Assembly: GCA_003013855.2 (NCBI GenBank) | Contig: ML058507.1 | Coordinates: 2,480,001-2,544,000, forward strand | Direction: 5' to 3' | Source: Liriodendron chinense | Taxonomy: Eukaryota; Streptophyta; Magnoliopsida; Magnoliales; Magnoliaceae | DNA length: 64,000 nt | Part shown: positions 33,454 through 46,589 of the stretch, in pieces | Layout: each line of letters begins with the position of its first letter | Numbering within the stretch: the stretch's first letter is position 1 | Made by a program: the position numbers and the translations under genes | Notes under the pieces: generated by a model | Told to the model about the DNA's origin: nothing | What the model saw: the letters and a program-made list of their open reading frames with translations, nothing else | Database searches by the model: none

Positions 33454-33605
33454 TTCTCTTGCAGAGTACAGTGGTCCATTTGCATACACTTGCATCAATC
33501 CAGACCATGATTCTTAAAAATGGCATATTTTCTCTTGCAGAGTACAGTTGTCCATTTGCATACACTTGCATTAATCCAGACCATGATTCTTAAAAATGGC
33601 ATCAT
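33454..33605. repeat. 76-bp tandem duplication
   Basis: Units begin 'ttctcttgcagagtacagt' at 33454 and 33530 and are nearly identical through 'gattcttaaaaatggcat'. Non-coding. Confidence 0.95.
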
Positions 33606-35898
33606 ATTCTCTTTTGTTGGGACAGGAATGTTCTGTTTTCCTGTTTTAACCGCCTATTCAATGGCCGCCTCCACCCAGACAGGTTTCTCTTTTTAGTGTG
33701 GTTCTTGGGCTATGAACCATCAGTGGGACCCATGCTATGGCAGTTTGGAATGTGGGGAACGTACCGTGGCCCTTCGCATGTGTATGGATCATCATGCTCT
33801 ACCAAAGTACCAAGTAATTTCTCTTGAAATTATTTTATGCAAGGGCTAGACTCCTATGTTCAGTTTGCTGCATTTGAAAATTGGTGGCGATTCTTCAATC
33901 ATACACATGGCATTGTTTTATGGCGATCTAGACCGTCCAAATCTTTTGACCGAACTGTGGATGGAGCATAACTGAATAATTGCTCCCAGAAGATAATATT
34001 AACCGTCCAACTTCTCCCTTAGTAAGTTGGAGCACAACTATTTTACTCCTAACCATCCGTTCTTTAGCCATTAGTTGGATGGTTACAATTGCTTGATCAT
34101 TGTCTCTCATTTAAGGATATGGTCCATCTGAACGGGACCCACAATTTGGATGGTTTGGATATCGGTACGTTGGCACTGCCACATGACCATTTCTATTGAG
34201 AAATCACATGCCTGGATTAAGATGGCTTCATATCTTTGAAAACAGCATAATGTCCTACATATTTTTGCAGTATGCATGGATCTTCAACTCTGATAAGGGG
34301 GGGCCCATTGTTCAGTAATCCAGACCATTGATCTGTCTGAGTATCATCATTGATGAATCATACTTAAAAATCTCCCGGTTTCGATTGTCCCAAGTTACCA
34401 ACACAAGGACCTTTTTCAGTCGAACGTGGACCGTTGTATTTCTTTTCTTAGGCTTCTCTCTGTAGTTCACAAAAAATCGAAGGTGAAGATTGTGTGAGTT
34501 TTTAAGGTTTGGCGGTATGGTCCATTGACAATGGAGCCTTCTTTGATGGAGAGTTATCTTCTTTTAGGTGCTTGTTTAAGATCCTAGCCGTTGATTTGAT
34601 GGGAAAATTCCAACCATGGATTTAATACTTCGCCTTGTGACCAACTCGTTCAGTCTCGAGTCGTGATCCTAGTAGGGGGGTGAATCGGCCTTGATTCACC
34701 CTCTGATCAGGTTCCACTGAGTCGACTCGTCTGGGTCTGATAGCCATGAATCTAAACCGTCCAACTGGTCAGGAATTATATGATATAATCGAGCCAGTCT
34801 TTGGACAGCGGACCCATAGATCAACGACACAGTCGAGCTGATTGGGCCTGCTGTTGATGGGGTTTGTTTGCAATTGTATCATGGATTTATTGGGGCACTA
34901 TCTTTGCATGGTTTAGATAACTGGGACGAGGGGCCCACTTGCTCCAGCTCATGTTGTAATCTACCAACCTAACAAGAGTGGGGATATCATTCAGTGGGCC
35001 TACTGTGCAATCGCCAGGGACCAACAAGCAGACTGATCAGATGACTTTGATTGATATGTTACAAATGCAAACCAAATTGGAAAGGACGGTTCGGATTGTC
35101 TGATCATGGATTTGTGAGTCCATGGCAGAGCCCATTGAATGGACGGTCTGGATCTTTGCACGAATCTACCAAGCGTACGGCCCGTGACATGGGACAACGC
35201 AGCAGTACTGACTGGAAGGTATCGCAAAAAAGGGTTTTGTTTTTGTTATTTATTTATTATTATTATTTTTAAGAAATAGATATTCAAAGCAGAGGTTTGC
35301 TATTGCACTCGTGTGCACTGACGCCGGTTCATGTACATGAGGCCATACCTGCCAGCCGGCTCTACGGGCATGAGATCCAAGCCTTCCATTATGTGGGTCC
35401 CACCATGAAGATCTGCTGGCCCTGAAATCAGGCTGGTCTACTCATCGCATGTGCCACAATGTTGGATATAATAGGTGGTCGATAAAGCCCTCACAAAGCT
35501 TTTTCATTCGTCCATTTTTTTTTTTTTTTTGTAAATTGTGGCCCACCTGTTGATCTGACTGGCTTGAATTTTCTGCCAGATGAAAAAGATAGATGTGGCC
35601 CACCTGAGTGCCACACTCGCACGTCCTATGTGCTTTGCAAAACCTCTCTTCAAACTTCAAAACAAGTACCACATTGCAAGGAAAGGATGCTACAGCTTTT
35701 GTAACTGAAAAAACTAACTAAACTGAAACTGATCCTACGGTTACATAGATTCCTATGGTTCTACACAAAAAGGGGGCCTACCAAAAAAAGAAAATAAGAA
35801 AAGAAAAGAAAAACATTATAACTATCTAGCTTCCTATGGTTTCATCACAGAAGTGGGCCCCACAAAGACCTCCATATCTAGATGATGAGCGGAGGGGA
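33606..35898. other. Intergenic DNA between FACE2 and the LITTLE ZIPPER gene
   Basis: No gene, RNA or complete element is recognisable. Short phrases such as 'gatccagaccgttgat' and 'tggggcccac' recur and may be remnants of ancient repeats. Confidence 0.5.
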
Positions 35899-36126
35899 TC
35901 AAGGCCTGCTGGAGTTGGTTGGAGGGTTGGAATTAGTGCCGATGTTGAGGTCAGGAAGGGAGGAGTTCTTAGGGTTTTTGGAGCTTGATTTGGAGAGTTT
36001 TTGCTTCAGCTCTGTTAAAAGGGCCTGATTTTCCTGATTCAGAAGCTGGGCCTTCTTCCTAAGCCTCTCATTCTCTTGGATTATGTAGCAATTCTGCAAG
36101 TACAGCTCTGAGTTCAGCCTGTCCAT
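35899..36126 (-). CDS. ZPR: LITTLE ZIPPER protein (complete, 75 aa)
   Basis: LITTLE ZIPPER proteins are small leucine-zipper proteins that dimerise with class III HD-ZIP transcription factors and keep them off DNA, in feedback controlling leaf polarity and meristem activity. The protein starts 'MDRLNSELYLQNCYIIQENE' and continues 'RLRKKAQLLNQENQALL', with zipper leucines at 22, 29 and 36 plus 40 and 44, matching the short ZPR3/ZPR4 type. The tail is Ser/Pro/Asn-rich with a 'PDLNIG' segment. I chose ATG 36124-36126 because it begins the conserved zipper region and lies 20 nt after a good acceptor ('tttcctcag' ending at 36146). The CDS is in one exon. Confidence 0.93.
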   Translation of the reverse strand: MDRLNSELYLQNCYIIQENERLRKKAQLLNQENQALLTELKQKLSKSSSKNPKNSSLPDLNIGTNSNPPTNSSRP

Positions 36127-36145
36127 TTGTGGGACTCTTAAAATC

Positions 36146-37424
36146 CTGAGGAAAAAAAAAACAAAAAGATGCCACAATAGTTAGCACGTGCCAATGTGGC
36201 ACACGTGTCATAGATCCAAACCGTTCATTTGATAGGTGCTCTGATTTCTAGATGCCCCATTTCCAGAACCAGGCATGGTCCATTCCTATGAAGCAAAATG
36301 GACGGTTGAATAATAGTTGGAGATGGGAGTGACCATCCAATCTAGTGCAGATTCTTTTCCGTCTGAATTTATATTTGGGGACTATGTGGGCCCCCCCTGG
36401 ATAGGAGTGATCCATCGTGTGGATTGCACATGGCGTTATCACAGCCATTCAGATCAGGGCCTGAAAGGACTGATCTCGTATGGCTGTGATTATCCAATAA
36501 CGGTCACCTTTGGGTCATGTGAAATGTACGGTGGAATCCTCCTATCTGATGGTCTCTGCTGATCATAGGTGGGCCTCTTTGGGCCTCACGTGGGAACTCT
36601 CCCTGGAGAAAGCCCAATTACTCTATAGAAACAAGTCCCATTCAAGAAAAGAATTTAATAAAAAGACCTTCAATATTTGAAAAAAAACACCCTCCTTTTT
36701 TGTATCCTAGTACGAGAAAGAAGAATGAAAAAAAAAAATAAAAAATCGAACCAACAATCAAAATTCACCAAGGGTGCGTTTGGGTGCACTAAATTTCATG
36801 ATATTTTACCAGATTTCACTGATTAATCATGAAATATCATGATATTTGGTGCAAGCAAACGCACCCTAAACAAATTACAAAACACAAACCCAAAACTACA
36901 TTCACTGAAACAGGAAGATCTAAGAAAAACCAAATAAAATCCACATGGTTGATAAACACACCCATCCTTTCTACTTTTGGGTATAAAAATAGTACAATAT
37001 AGGAACTCCCAAACCCAAATTCATAAAAAATTCTCAAAAAATAAAAACCAAAACTGTGTTTTTTTGGGATGGAACACACTCCTGTTAGTTCACCACAACT
37101 TAAAAGATGGTAGTGTCGTAGTGATTCCTCCAAACCATCCAAATTGTGGCTCCCAATGTGGATAGACCGTATCTCTAACACCAGACTGTTAAAGAACGTT
37201 TCGGCGGTGCTCCATCCACAGTTAAGCCAGCAATTTGAACCGTCTGGATTGCTGTACAACTTTGCCACGTGTACGGTTGAGGAGTCGCCAACATCTTTCA
37301 AGTAGACAATAGATGTGCATGTATAAAAAAAAGGGTGAAGGCCAGCAAAAGAGAGGGGCCCATCTATCAAAAGGGTAGCTATAGAACTTAAAACAAATAT
37401 CACCTTTTGGATGGTGGGGATTAC
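36146..37424 (-). other. ZPR: 5'-UTR intron of the LITTLE ZIPPER gene
   Basis: The donor is 'ccacag|gtaatc' at 37425/37424; the acceptor is a polypyrimidine tract plus 'cctcag' ending at 36146. 1279 bp. It contains a 97-bp MITE at 36771-36867. The upstream exon would be entirely untranslated, since I see no in-frame start that continues into the zipper. Inferred from splice signals only. Confidence 0.6.
36771..36867. mobile_element. 97-bp MITE, AGGGTGCGTTTG ends
   Basis: Termini 'agggtgcgtttg' and 'caaacgcaccct' are perfect inverses. The interior 'atttcatgatattt / aaatatcatgat' also pairs, so nearly the whole element is a hairpin. It sits in the 5'-UTR intron of the LITTLE ZIPPER gene. Confidence 0.9.
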
Positions 37425-37545
37425 CTGTGGAAGCTGATGGATGGATGGGATGGGATGGATGGAATAGGAAAAGAGAGAGAGAGAGAGAGAGAGTAGAAAT
37501 GGATGGATAGAATCCAAAGGATGGTAGAAAGATTGAAAGATGGAG
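37425..37545 (-). other. ZPR: Probable 5'-UTR exon of the LITTLE ZIPPER gene
   Basis: CT-rich on the minus strand, with a (TC)n run at 37466-37494, which is common in plant leaders. It is bounded upstream by a TATA box about 30 bp away and downstream by a consensus GT donor. The transcription start is estimated, not seen. Confidence 0.5.
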
Positions 37546-37572
37546 AACAAGGAGGGGTGTATAAGGGGGTAA

Positions 37573-37583
37573 ATATATATAGA
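37573..37583 (-). promoter_or_regulatory. ZPR: Putative TATA box of the LITTLE ZIPPER gene
   Basis: The minus strand reads 'ctatatatattt' here, about 30 bp before a CT-rich leader and about 150 bp before the intron donor. No other good TATA lies nearer. Confidence 0.5.
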
Positions 37584-37599
37584 TTTTTTTTTTTAAGAG

Positions 37600-40500
37600 A
37601 GAGAAAGAGGTGGGGCCCACCACAATCATGTATGTGTAAGCATGGAAGGCGGCCGGTAAGGGGCTGAAGATTTAAATGGGGGGATGCATGATGATGATGA
37701 TGGGGGTTGGCTACATGTGATGATGATGATGGTGAGGGGCATTTTGGGAATTTTGGGTGTGTCCAAAATGATGGAGGGTCCAGGTCGGTCGGCCCAAGAT
37801 TCGCAATGATGGGCTGGATTGGGTCGAGCCCATCATCACATACAACCATTGATGATGCTCTTTTGTTTCTATGTATATAATAATAATCATTTTCTTTCAT
37901 TTCTATTTTTAGGGGCGTTATAGGTTCCTATCTTGCATGGGATTTCTTCTTTTTTCTTTTTTTTTTTTTTTTTTCTTTTCTGCCCTTTGCTAACTTGCGC
38001 CGTGGGTGGTGGGTTTTAGGGGTGATATGGTCATTTGGGACGGTGGGCTTGTGAAGCACGTGCGAACTTGTGATGGGAGTAAAGCTTTTTTTACTCTGGC
38101 GGATTGGGATGGATGATGCACAGGTACTTGGGGTGATTGCATACGTGGAGTATTATGTAATTGAAATCGAACTGTCCAAATTATGGTATCTGACTATTTG
38201 ATTGGTGGACATTTATTGGACGGATGATATGAAAACTATCCAACGGTCCTATTTCAACAAAAAAAAAAAAAAAAATCATGATAGCTCATAATTAATGAAA
38301 GGACCTGATTTTGGGATTGTTAATTAAAAATACTGGGACACAAAATCTGGTCGGTTTAATTTGAGTTAATCTATGCCACGTGTACAATTTTTTACTTGCT
38401 GCGTATCAAGTGTCGTACTCATCTAGAGTATCAAACGACTCCCGTTCTTATTATCTTCCAGACGCATTTATTCGTTTTAATTGCGACCGTGGTTATGCAC
38501 ACCATACTCGAGTTTCCATTTCTGACTAGTAGGGCCCACTTTTCAGTAATCCATACCATTGATCTTTTGACTATCACTATAAATGAACCATTCCTCAAAA
38601 ATATTCCTGACTAAGAAGATCTAGGACACCAGTATTGAGAGATTTTTTCCTTTCAATATGGACCGTTGGAATATTCCTTTCACAACCATCTATCTGTGGG
38701 CCACAAATCCGAAGGTTGGGATTGGTCTATGGAGATTATTTTTGGGACAGTCCTTTAGATTACCAGACCATGGGCCCCATTTGCTAGAATTAAAAACCGC
38801 GTGTTTGGTGCAAAGACGTGAGTCGCACGTATCATGTCATTCATCTCGGTACACGTCTCGAATGTGTATGCTACACTGGACTTTTCAGTTTGCATAAGTG
38901 GGACCCATGCTTCAGTGATCAAAACCGTTGATATGATGGGCCCCACTTTTGGATGGCTCTTGATAAAAAATTTCTTGATTAAAATGCTTAATAAAGAATA
39001 CTTGGCTTGTGATGAATGTTAACCATTGCTGTATTTCGGCTATTTGTTGGCCCTCCGTTGAAGGGTTATAATTTTCAATCTGCAGGATTTTTACTATTTA
39101 GAAAATTCAGAGTGGGTCCCACAAAATCAACGGTTTGGATTACTGAACGATGGGCCCCACTATACCAACTAAAAAAACCGGCAGCCTGTAAAACACTATA
39201 GGATGAGCATTGTATAATGAGAAATGTTCCAGTGCTCTCACAGCCATATAACTCACATTGCTCCTAATTGTATCGAGACAATTATGCATTTCAAACGAGC
39301 TATCGGGACCGTCCATTAGGTCAATCATATATATTTAGGTGTATAATATAAAAATAAAACAGATTGGGTCATCTATTAAATATTTATGTTTGCCTTTTTA
39401 CGGCCATCCATTTCTCAAAACCATTGATGGGACGGTTAGAATTTCCCAATAAAAGATATTCTTTAGTATCATATCCATCCATGATGATATCAATGGTGTA
39501 TTTTTTTTTTTTTTCCTCGTTTGGAAAAAGAGCAGATTCTGAACCTAATGGATGGTCCAGATCAATCAATTAGATTTCCCAATTATCCAAATCCAACGAG
39601 GAGCACCGTACTTACAGTGCTCTCACCGTGCAGGACCATTTTCTAACCTGCGCTGGAGGAGGAGGATTCTTTAACGTAAACTTGGGGGATGGGAAATGAC
39701 GAATTTGCCCCTATCTTATGATGATGTAGGGGCAAAACGGCCATCCAAGATGATGATTTGGCCTCGTGAAGCTCGTTTGAAGGAGATGATGAATGATTTT
39801 TGAGCTCTTGATGATATCTGGGTTTGGGTTTTGATAACGGATGTGAAAGGGGCCGTAGTTTTTATGTATCCCACGGGCTACATATGTGAACTTACAATTT
39901 TGCCCTTTTGTATTGTGGACCCCACTTTTTCTTGATTGGATCACTTTTTCATTAAATCTCGACCGTCCAATGAATGGATCACCCCTAGATGGCCTATCAA
40001 CCATTGATTGGAATACCATAGCCGTCGGATTGGACATGCAGTTTTTAACGGTCAGGAAAGTCAGATAAGAAATACAGAGAGTTTTTTTTTTTTTTTTTTT
40101 TTTTATATATATATAGAATGGTTAAAATTAGATAGGCCCACCAATTGGGCGGTCTGGATTGATGAATCTGGCCTCTATCTTTTGGTACTCTTCATTTTTT
40201 TTTGGGCTCCATGCAACTTGCTAAATGGTGAAGGACGCACATTGAATCATGAGTCATTATTTCTTTGGGCCCCTCATGAGTGGGGGTGGGGAATACGTGT
40301 CAGAAATCAGAGCCGTTCATTAGATAGTGCACATTGCCATGATGCCATATAAGAAAAATCAGTTTAGTACATTCATCAAGTGAGCCACAAATGTACGTTG
40401 AATTTTGGTTGTTGGATTGTTTTTAAACGGATCACTGAAACGTATGCCATCCGTCCAGATCTCTACACGTGTCCCGCCCACGGCCCACTCACATGAAGGG

Positions 40501-41120
40501 CACCTCGTTGAATCACGACCCTATATTATAGTCCTGATCTATCAGAGGGTGAAGATTGTCTTAATCCGCCAAGTCCTCGCAATTGTGCTCCATGGCCCGG
40601 AGATCCAGACCGTTGATAGAATGTTAACCACTGAGGATGGATGATGGCCCAAATCTTCCAGATTGGAAGATCCGAGACATCACTTGTTTGGCCTTTTCTG
40701 GACTGAGGCTCCTAACCGTCTATTTGTGGTGCGATCATCTAAAGGTTCGGAACATCTGATCTTTGGGATTTTTACGGAGTCCCCCATCCACCACAGGGCC
40801 TGTGAAATTAGAGATCTGGATCATCAAAATGGTAGGCCCCATCGTGGAAGGAACAGATCCCGAAAATCTTACTGATCAGAAGATCCTAACCGTCTGATTT
40901 TGCACGTTGAGCTTGGATGGTGACCGCGTCGTTCTTAACGGTCCATTTAATGCCTACCAATTGGATGGTTAGGGTGGTGTCATCTGTATAATTTATTCAA
41001 AAGTGGCCCGGAGCTTAACGGTCCGGATCAACTTGCACATTACATCTACGCCGTCCATCCGAACATGCCCATCAAAGTGGATCACTTGATCATAGGCCCA
41101 TTTTACATGCCTACCACTTT
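37600..41120. other. Intergenic DNA, no gene recognised
   Basis: Many short phrases ('gaccgttgat', 'gggccccact', 'gatggtccagat') recur without clear element borders. T-runs occur at 37960-37975, 39500-39515 and 40083-40105. Open frames on both strands lack domain features. Confidence 0.5.
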
Positions 41121-41939
41121 TAGAGAAATGGTAAGTACACTTTCTTTGTTAACAACGTTAGTGCTTGTGTAAGTGAGCCGATTTAGCCTTTGGAAGTTAA
41201 GACCGGACAAACATAAGTAAAACAAAAAGCACGGGAAAAGAAGGAAGAGACAAGTAAATGAGGTACTTGGTGTTCTTACTCATTAGAACCAAAACAACTT
41301 AGCTTCTAGATGATCAAACCTTAATAGGTAAACTTTTAATTGGTCATTTATCAGCATTAAAATTCCTAAAAAATCATAATTAGTAAGGCTTTAGAGGCCC
41401 AAATAGTTATAAAAAGATAATCCCAAACAACAGTTTTCGAGGGTTCTTCACTCCCACTGAACCCCTTTTCGGTCTAACTTAAAATGACCAAAATAAGCCA
41501 GTAAACTTATCAGATAAATTAGGGGAATTCAGTCCCACTGGACCTATCTTCAGCTGGCTTCGGTGCAACTGAAGATCAGGTTTAGTCTGATCGAAGATGG
41601 CCGAAACTGACCAACAACCAAACTGAACAACTGGACATATTTCAACTCTAGCCGATGGGTTCTTTGGTTGGCTTTGGTGCGATCAAAGACAAGTAGTTAT
41701 GTGCCCGTTTTCTAGCCGTTAGAGCATTAAGTCTATATGTTGGGCACTTGGGCTTTGGGCAAAGTGATGGGTGTGAACGCTCTCCTCCCGACAACGCGCG
41801 TGCGCGTGGGTCAGTGTGTGCGACGCGACTCAGAAGAATTCTTTTCACTGGACGGTGCTTCCATTAGTTGTTCGTGTGGTTGATTTTTATAAGGTAATGA
41901 CGGTCTGTTACATATGATTTTCTTGGCCTAACTTGGTTG

Positions 41940-43070
41940 CCTTGGTTTTGCAAAACCTTTCCAAAAAGCTAGAATGATGCATTGGAGGCCTGGAGTCGCC
42001 ACCAGCTAATTTGGCGGGATGATAGCTTATAGTCGGCTAGAGCAGTAAACTTGCCCGGTGAGGCCAAAGAACTGTAAGGATCCTTCAGTCTGAATGACTT
42101 TTGATATTGGCCTGTGATCCTAGAGATTATGGTAAGGGTCTCGGTTACGAGAGAAGAAGGGGTTAGGCACCTCCTCTCGCTCGTACTTACGTACGATCTC
42201 TATTTAAAGACAAGCAGTTTTAGGAAAATCGTATATTTGCAAAAGGTTATGTCATATTGCCATACTGTGTATAACCCCATGGGGGCTGGGTAGGCAGAAA
42301 AGAAATAAAGTGAAGTAATCCTAACCTTGCTTCGCAATGTCAAAAGACAAAGGGCGGACAAACATAATAAAATTGTAGGAAATAGAAATAGCCCTAGCCT
42401 TACTATGCAAGGATGAAACCCCGGGCAGACAAACAAAATACATATAAACAACGAAAATGTAAATAAAAAAAGAGAAAAATTGTTAGTATTTGCTGAAGAG
42501 GGAATGTGTGGAATGAACCGCGTTCTGAGTTCTGATTGAAATGTGAGAAAGAGAAAAGGGGAATCAAACACCCTTTTTTGAATTATAAAAAGGATAGTTG
42601 GACGCTCCTAATTCTGACCCTACTTGCGTGTTGGTTTGGTTGACTTTCGGGAATTAACTTTTTGGTTTGGCCGAGGTAAAACTCTAGGAGAAGATATGAT
42701 TGCTGCAGGTATATCAAGGGGCAGGACCTCCTCGTGATGTGGAGGGCGATCGTCGAAAAAGGAAAAAATTTCTAAAATTTCTCTGTTGCTTTTCTGCCTC
42801 TCTAATATCTTTTTCTCCCTCCTGCCCTCTTTTTTTTTTTTTTTTTTTCTTCCTCTTGCTCTCTGTTTCCCTGGGGGAGAATGTTGTTTATATAGGCAAT
42901 GAGACCGTTGGCTGACCATCAGCCGACGGACAAGTGTCATCATTTTCTCATGTAAGATATGAGGAGATCTAAGGGAGAATTTCGGTGGAAGATTTGCGAC
43001 TCCAAGTATCCGTCGGCTGATACGATCAGCAAACCCCCCAAGGTGGGGTGTCTACAATCAATTTTTAGTG
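41940..43070. mobile_element. LTR-retrotransposon debris (Ty3-like)
   Basis: Two phrases typical of plant Ty3/gypsy LTR and leader regions occur: 'ggagtcgccaccagctaatt' near 41990, and 'ggttacgagagaagaagggg' with 'ttaggcacctcc' near 42145-42170. The block ends 'ggtggggtgtctaca' near 43045. No protein domains or paired LTRs were found. Assignment is from pattern memory. Confidence 0.4.
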
Positions 43071-45750
43071 CATTAGAAGCCACCACAACTTCATATCATT
43101 AGATGTTCTATTCCTAGGAGATTCAAGCCATCTTCCTTATGATTATCATATGTTAGAGCATTTTAAGCTCGATTGAAGATGAACTTGATCTCTCTCATTC
43201 CCTAGAGTTTAGATATTGAATTAATAGTAAAACCGTATCTAAAATCTTTAGGAGACTCGTTTAGGTGAATTCTTTCAGGTAATCAATTTCCTGTTAATTG
43301 TAGAAGATTTAACCACCCTCCCTTTGTCTTGATCACCTCATCGGAGCATTAGATGCAAGGCAAGCCGATCGTTGAAGTCGAAGAAGATCGACATCAAAAT
43401 TCAAGGGAGCAATTGAATTACGGATTCAAGCACGAAAGAGCATGAAGAAACATATCTAGAACGACGCAACAAAAGGGGCTCAAATTTGACAAGGTTGTCA
43501 ATTTGTAGAGTCCATCCACTCTCTTTCCGTGGGGAATTAAGTGTAGAGTTTAAATTGCCAAACTCGATTAGGTTCTTGTGTAGGACCTTGACTCTTGTAT
43601 AGCGTGTAAATCAAAATCTCCAAGGAGAGCCACCGGACATGAGTGTGTGCATGTTAGTCTCAATGGGGAGCCTCCGACGAGAGTAACCATAGATCCTTGG
43701 ATTAGGATCGGGGTTATTGGTTAGCCTTGAAAATCATTGTAGATCCTTATATAAAGGTTAGGAGGAACTTAGTTAAAACTCTTAGGTTGGGAGGAACCTA
43801 TTGAAACTCGTAGATAGAAAATCTAGTGCACTCGAGGAAAGATTGTGGAAGCCAAGAGTGGAGTAGAAAAATTGAACCAATATACATCTTTGTGTTTGTG
43901 ATTGGTGATCTATCCACAAGGATGTACTCCAAGTGTAGGAGATTGCAAAATAATAATCCGGTGAGACCGAAGTCGAATCCACGGGAAAGCATTGATTTAG
44001 GCAAAATGCAATTTTCTACTTAGGCAATGAGATAAGATCTAAAAGAAACTGACTCTAACAATGCTCAAAAGGGTTTTGATTTTGAAGATGTTTATGAAAA
44101 ATAAATTAATCAATAAAAAAAAAACTATGTAATTTAACCATCAATTGAATGCAACTACACGAAAGACGATTGAGTTGGATCTCTTCGTTTCACTCAATCA
44201 AGAGATAAATCGATCAAACTTATGAAATGATCTAATAAATGTGAGACGTTGAATCAATCATGCATCATTATAAACATACTACTAGGCATCAGTGATTATG
44301 CATGGGTGATCCGTGGGATAACTCATACATCAATGTAGTAGGCTAATAGCTTCGCCTATCTAGGTAACCTCTGGATTAGATCTAAAGGTAAAAATCTAGG
44401 ATGTTGACATACTAAATAAAACCCTAGTTCCAATCAATGAATCTCATGCAACGTGATTCAAAATTCGATTTAAACACATGGGATACATTCAATGGATTAA
44501 GCTAAATCATATAGCCATAAAAACTGACTATTCATGAAAGAAAAATAAAAAACCAATAGAAAAAAAAGAAAGCATGAAAGGAAAACTTCATTAAAATAAA
44601 CTTCGAGTGCTTAATCAAAAGGAAAAATCTCAAATTCTCTCTGCAAGTAAGCTCTCCAAAATCGTCTGTATAACACTTCACCTCCAATCATCTCCCTTTA
44701 AATAAAGAGAAAAGCTTCTCTTTAAAAGTTCCAATCAATCACGCCACTGTCATTCACGTAAAAAGATTAAAAATTTCTACTTATGAAATTTCTTTCTTTT
44801 CTTCAATTTTTAGCAACCTTGCATGAGATCTAAGCCTTCAATCTTGTTCCCAATCTCAAACATGCCTAAATGGACCGTTGGTGTGAACCACGAGTAATCA
44901 CAGTCCTTAGAATGATCCCAAATGTGTTTGCACCTTTTTCTTTTTCATGGCCCACCAGAATATCTGTTTCTTATGAAATTTAGTCCTGTACCCTGAAATC
45001 ATGTGCTCTTAAATATAGATGTCTCAGATCGTCCAAAACAAGATTCAGAAAATCAGTGTGCAATGTATAGATCTATATCATAAAATCTTATAGTAAATTA
45101 ATGTTCACTGTCTGAATGCTATTTTTAACCCTTGAATATTTTATTTTGGTGAGATTTGATGTTTCATTAATTTCTCCTTGTACAGACCTTGGATTCATAC
45201 CAAATTTGACACGCTGCCATTATTCGTCGTACTCTACCAATGGTGAGAAAATCAACTCCAAATTTCACTCTAGTAAAAAGACAATTTTTCCTGTACTGTT
45301 TCATTACTGTTGCCGTATTCAACTGTACCGTGGCCCATTTGAAGTCTTTTAATCTAATTTGATCTGTCCAGCATCTTCGGGACATAATTTCAGCCATATA
45401 AACCCTTCATGCTTGCATGATCGCACATGTGACACTCTGTGTTGCTTCTTGATCTCCAATTCTTACACTTTGATTGTCCGGTTCATTTTTCTCTGTTTCT
45501 TTGGCTTCTTCTCCATACAATTGGAAACTTGGGCTTCCTTACTTTGGTCCACCATGCTCTTGAGTCTATTATTAAGTCCTACACATAAAATTATTAATTA
45601 ATAGGCATTAAACATATAAAATGTGAAATGATCTTATGCATGTCATGTGATTTTAAACATTTGCTTTCACTTGAAAACTATGCAAAATAACACTAGTTAG
45701 AGGGTTTAAATGTACACTTTTAGACTCTCATCAATTGACTTATATTGATG
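43071..45750. other. Probable retroelement-derived non-coding DNA
   Basis: Phrases such as 'gtcgaatccacgggaaagc' (43970) and 'tgtagatccttatataaagg' (43738) resemble leader or LTR sequence of plant LTR retrotransposons, but no LTR pair, PBS or domain is identifiable. The rest is AT-rich with open frames lacking features. Confidence 0.3.
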
Positions 45751-46589
45751 CATTTCTATTATCAGTTAAATTCATATGTATGTATGTATGAATAAATTGT
45801 ATGCTAGGCACTTGATTGTTAAAGCACATACAACTTGTGTTTTACCAACTTTTATAGACTAGTTGGTTAAATGTTAAATCATTTATACTATATGTGATTG
45901 GATCCACTTAGCTTGAAAGTCTAAATGTTAATTATTTAATTGAGTTTTAATTGATAAATTAATTTTAATTAAGCAAGAATTTTAAGTAGAATTAGCCATT
46001 GTTTTTAGAAGCTCAGCCAATCTTCCACACAAGTGTGAATAATAAGTGCAATTTAAAAAATTACATAAGATGGAGCCCAACTATCATGGCCCAAAAAAAT
46101 CGAACTTGTGAGATCATCTTAAATGTGGCCCGGTTTCATCACAGGCATGGCCACGTGCAAGGGAGATGGACTACACATCATATAACTCTAATGAAAATCG
46201 TGCATCATGCCAATGAATGATAAGAATCGTTAGGAGGTAGGTCCCACTATGAACGGACCATAAAGAATGAGTTACCACAAATAATCCTAGCCGTTCGATC
46301 GACGGAAAGATAAAATCAAAGAATGGTCAATGGCTGTAAGAGAAATGTCCACGAGAGGCCCACCTCCTGAACTGGGCGTCGCACTGATCCACGTGGCCCA
46401 GCTGGCAGACTTTGATTTCACTCCAGTAGTCGGCGGACTAGGGACACGACCTTTTTGAGTTATGGTGTCTCATCCACCGTACACGTTGTATGCACACTTG
46501 CTAATAATCCACACCGTTGAAGTTGTAGATCCTACTTTGGGAAGAGCATAATTTGAAAATCATAGCTATCTGCTGTCCATGGCCCTCAA
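45751..46589. other. Non-coding AT-rich stretch
   Basis: No gene or element borders seen; a short gtat repeat is at 45776-45791. Confidence 0.5.

Noticed and set aside
36248..36562. Open frames on both strands in the LITTLE ZIPPER leader intron
   Set aside because: Made of gggcccac/gatggtccat-type repeat phrases; no domain features.
37421..37900. 159-aa minus-strand frame upstream of the LITTLE ZIPPER CDS
   Set aside because: It crosses the predicted TATA box and CT-rich leader and has low-complexity composition; no domain.
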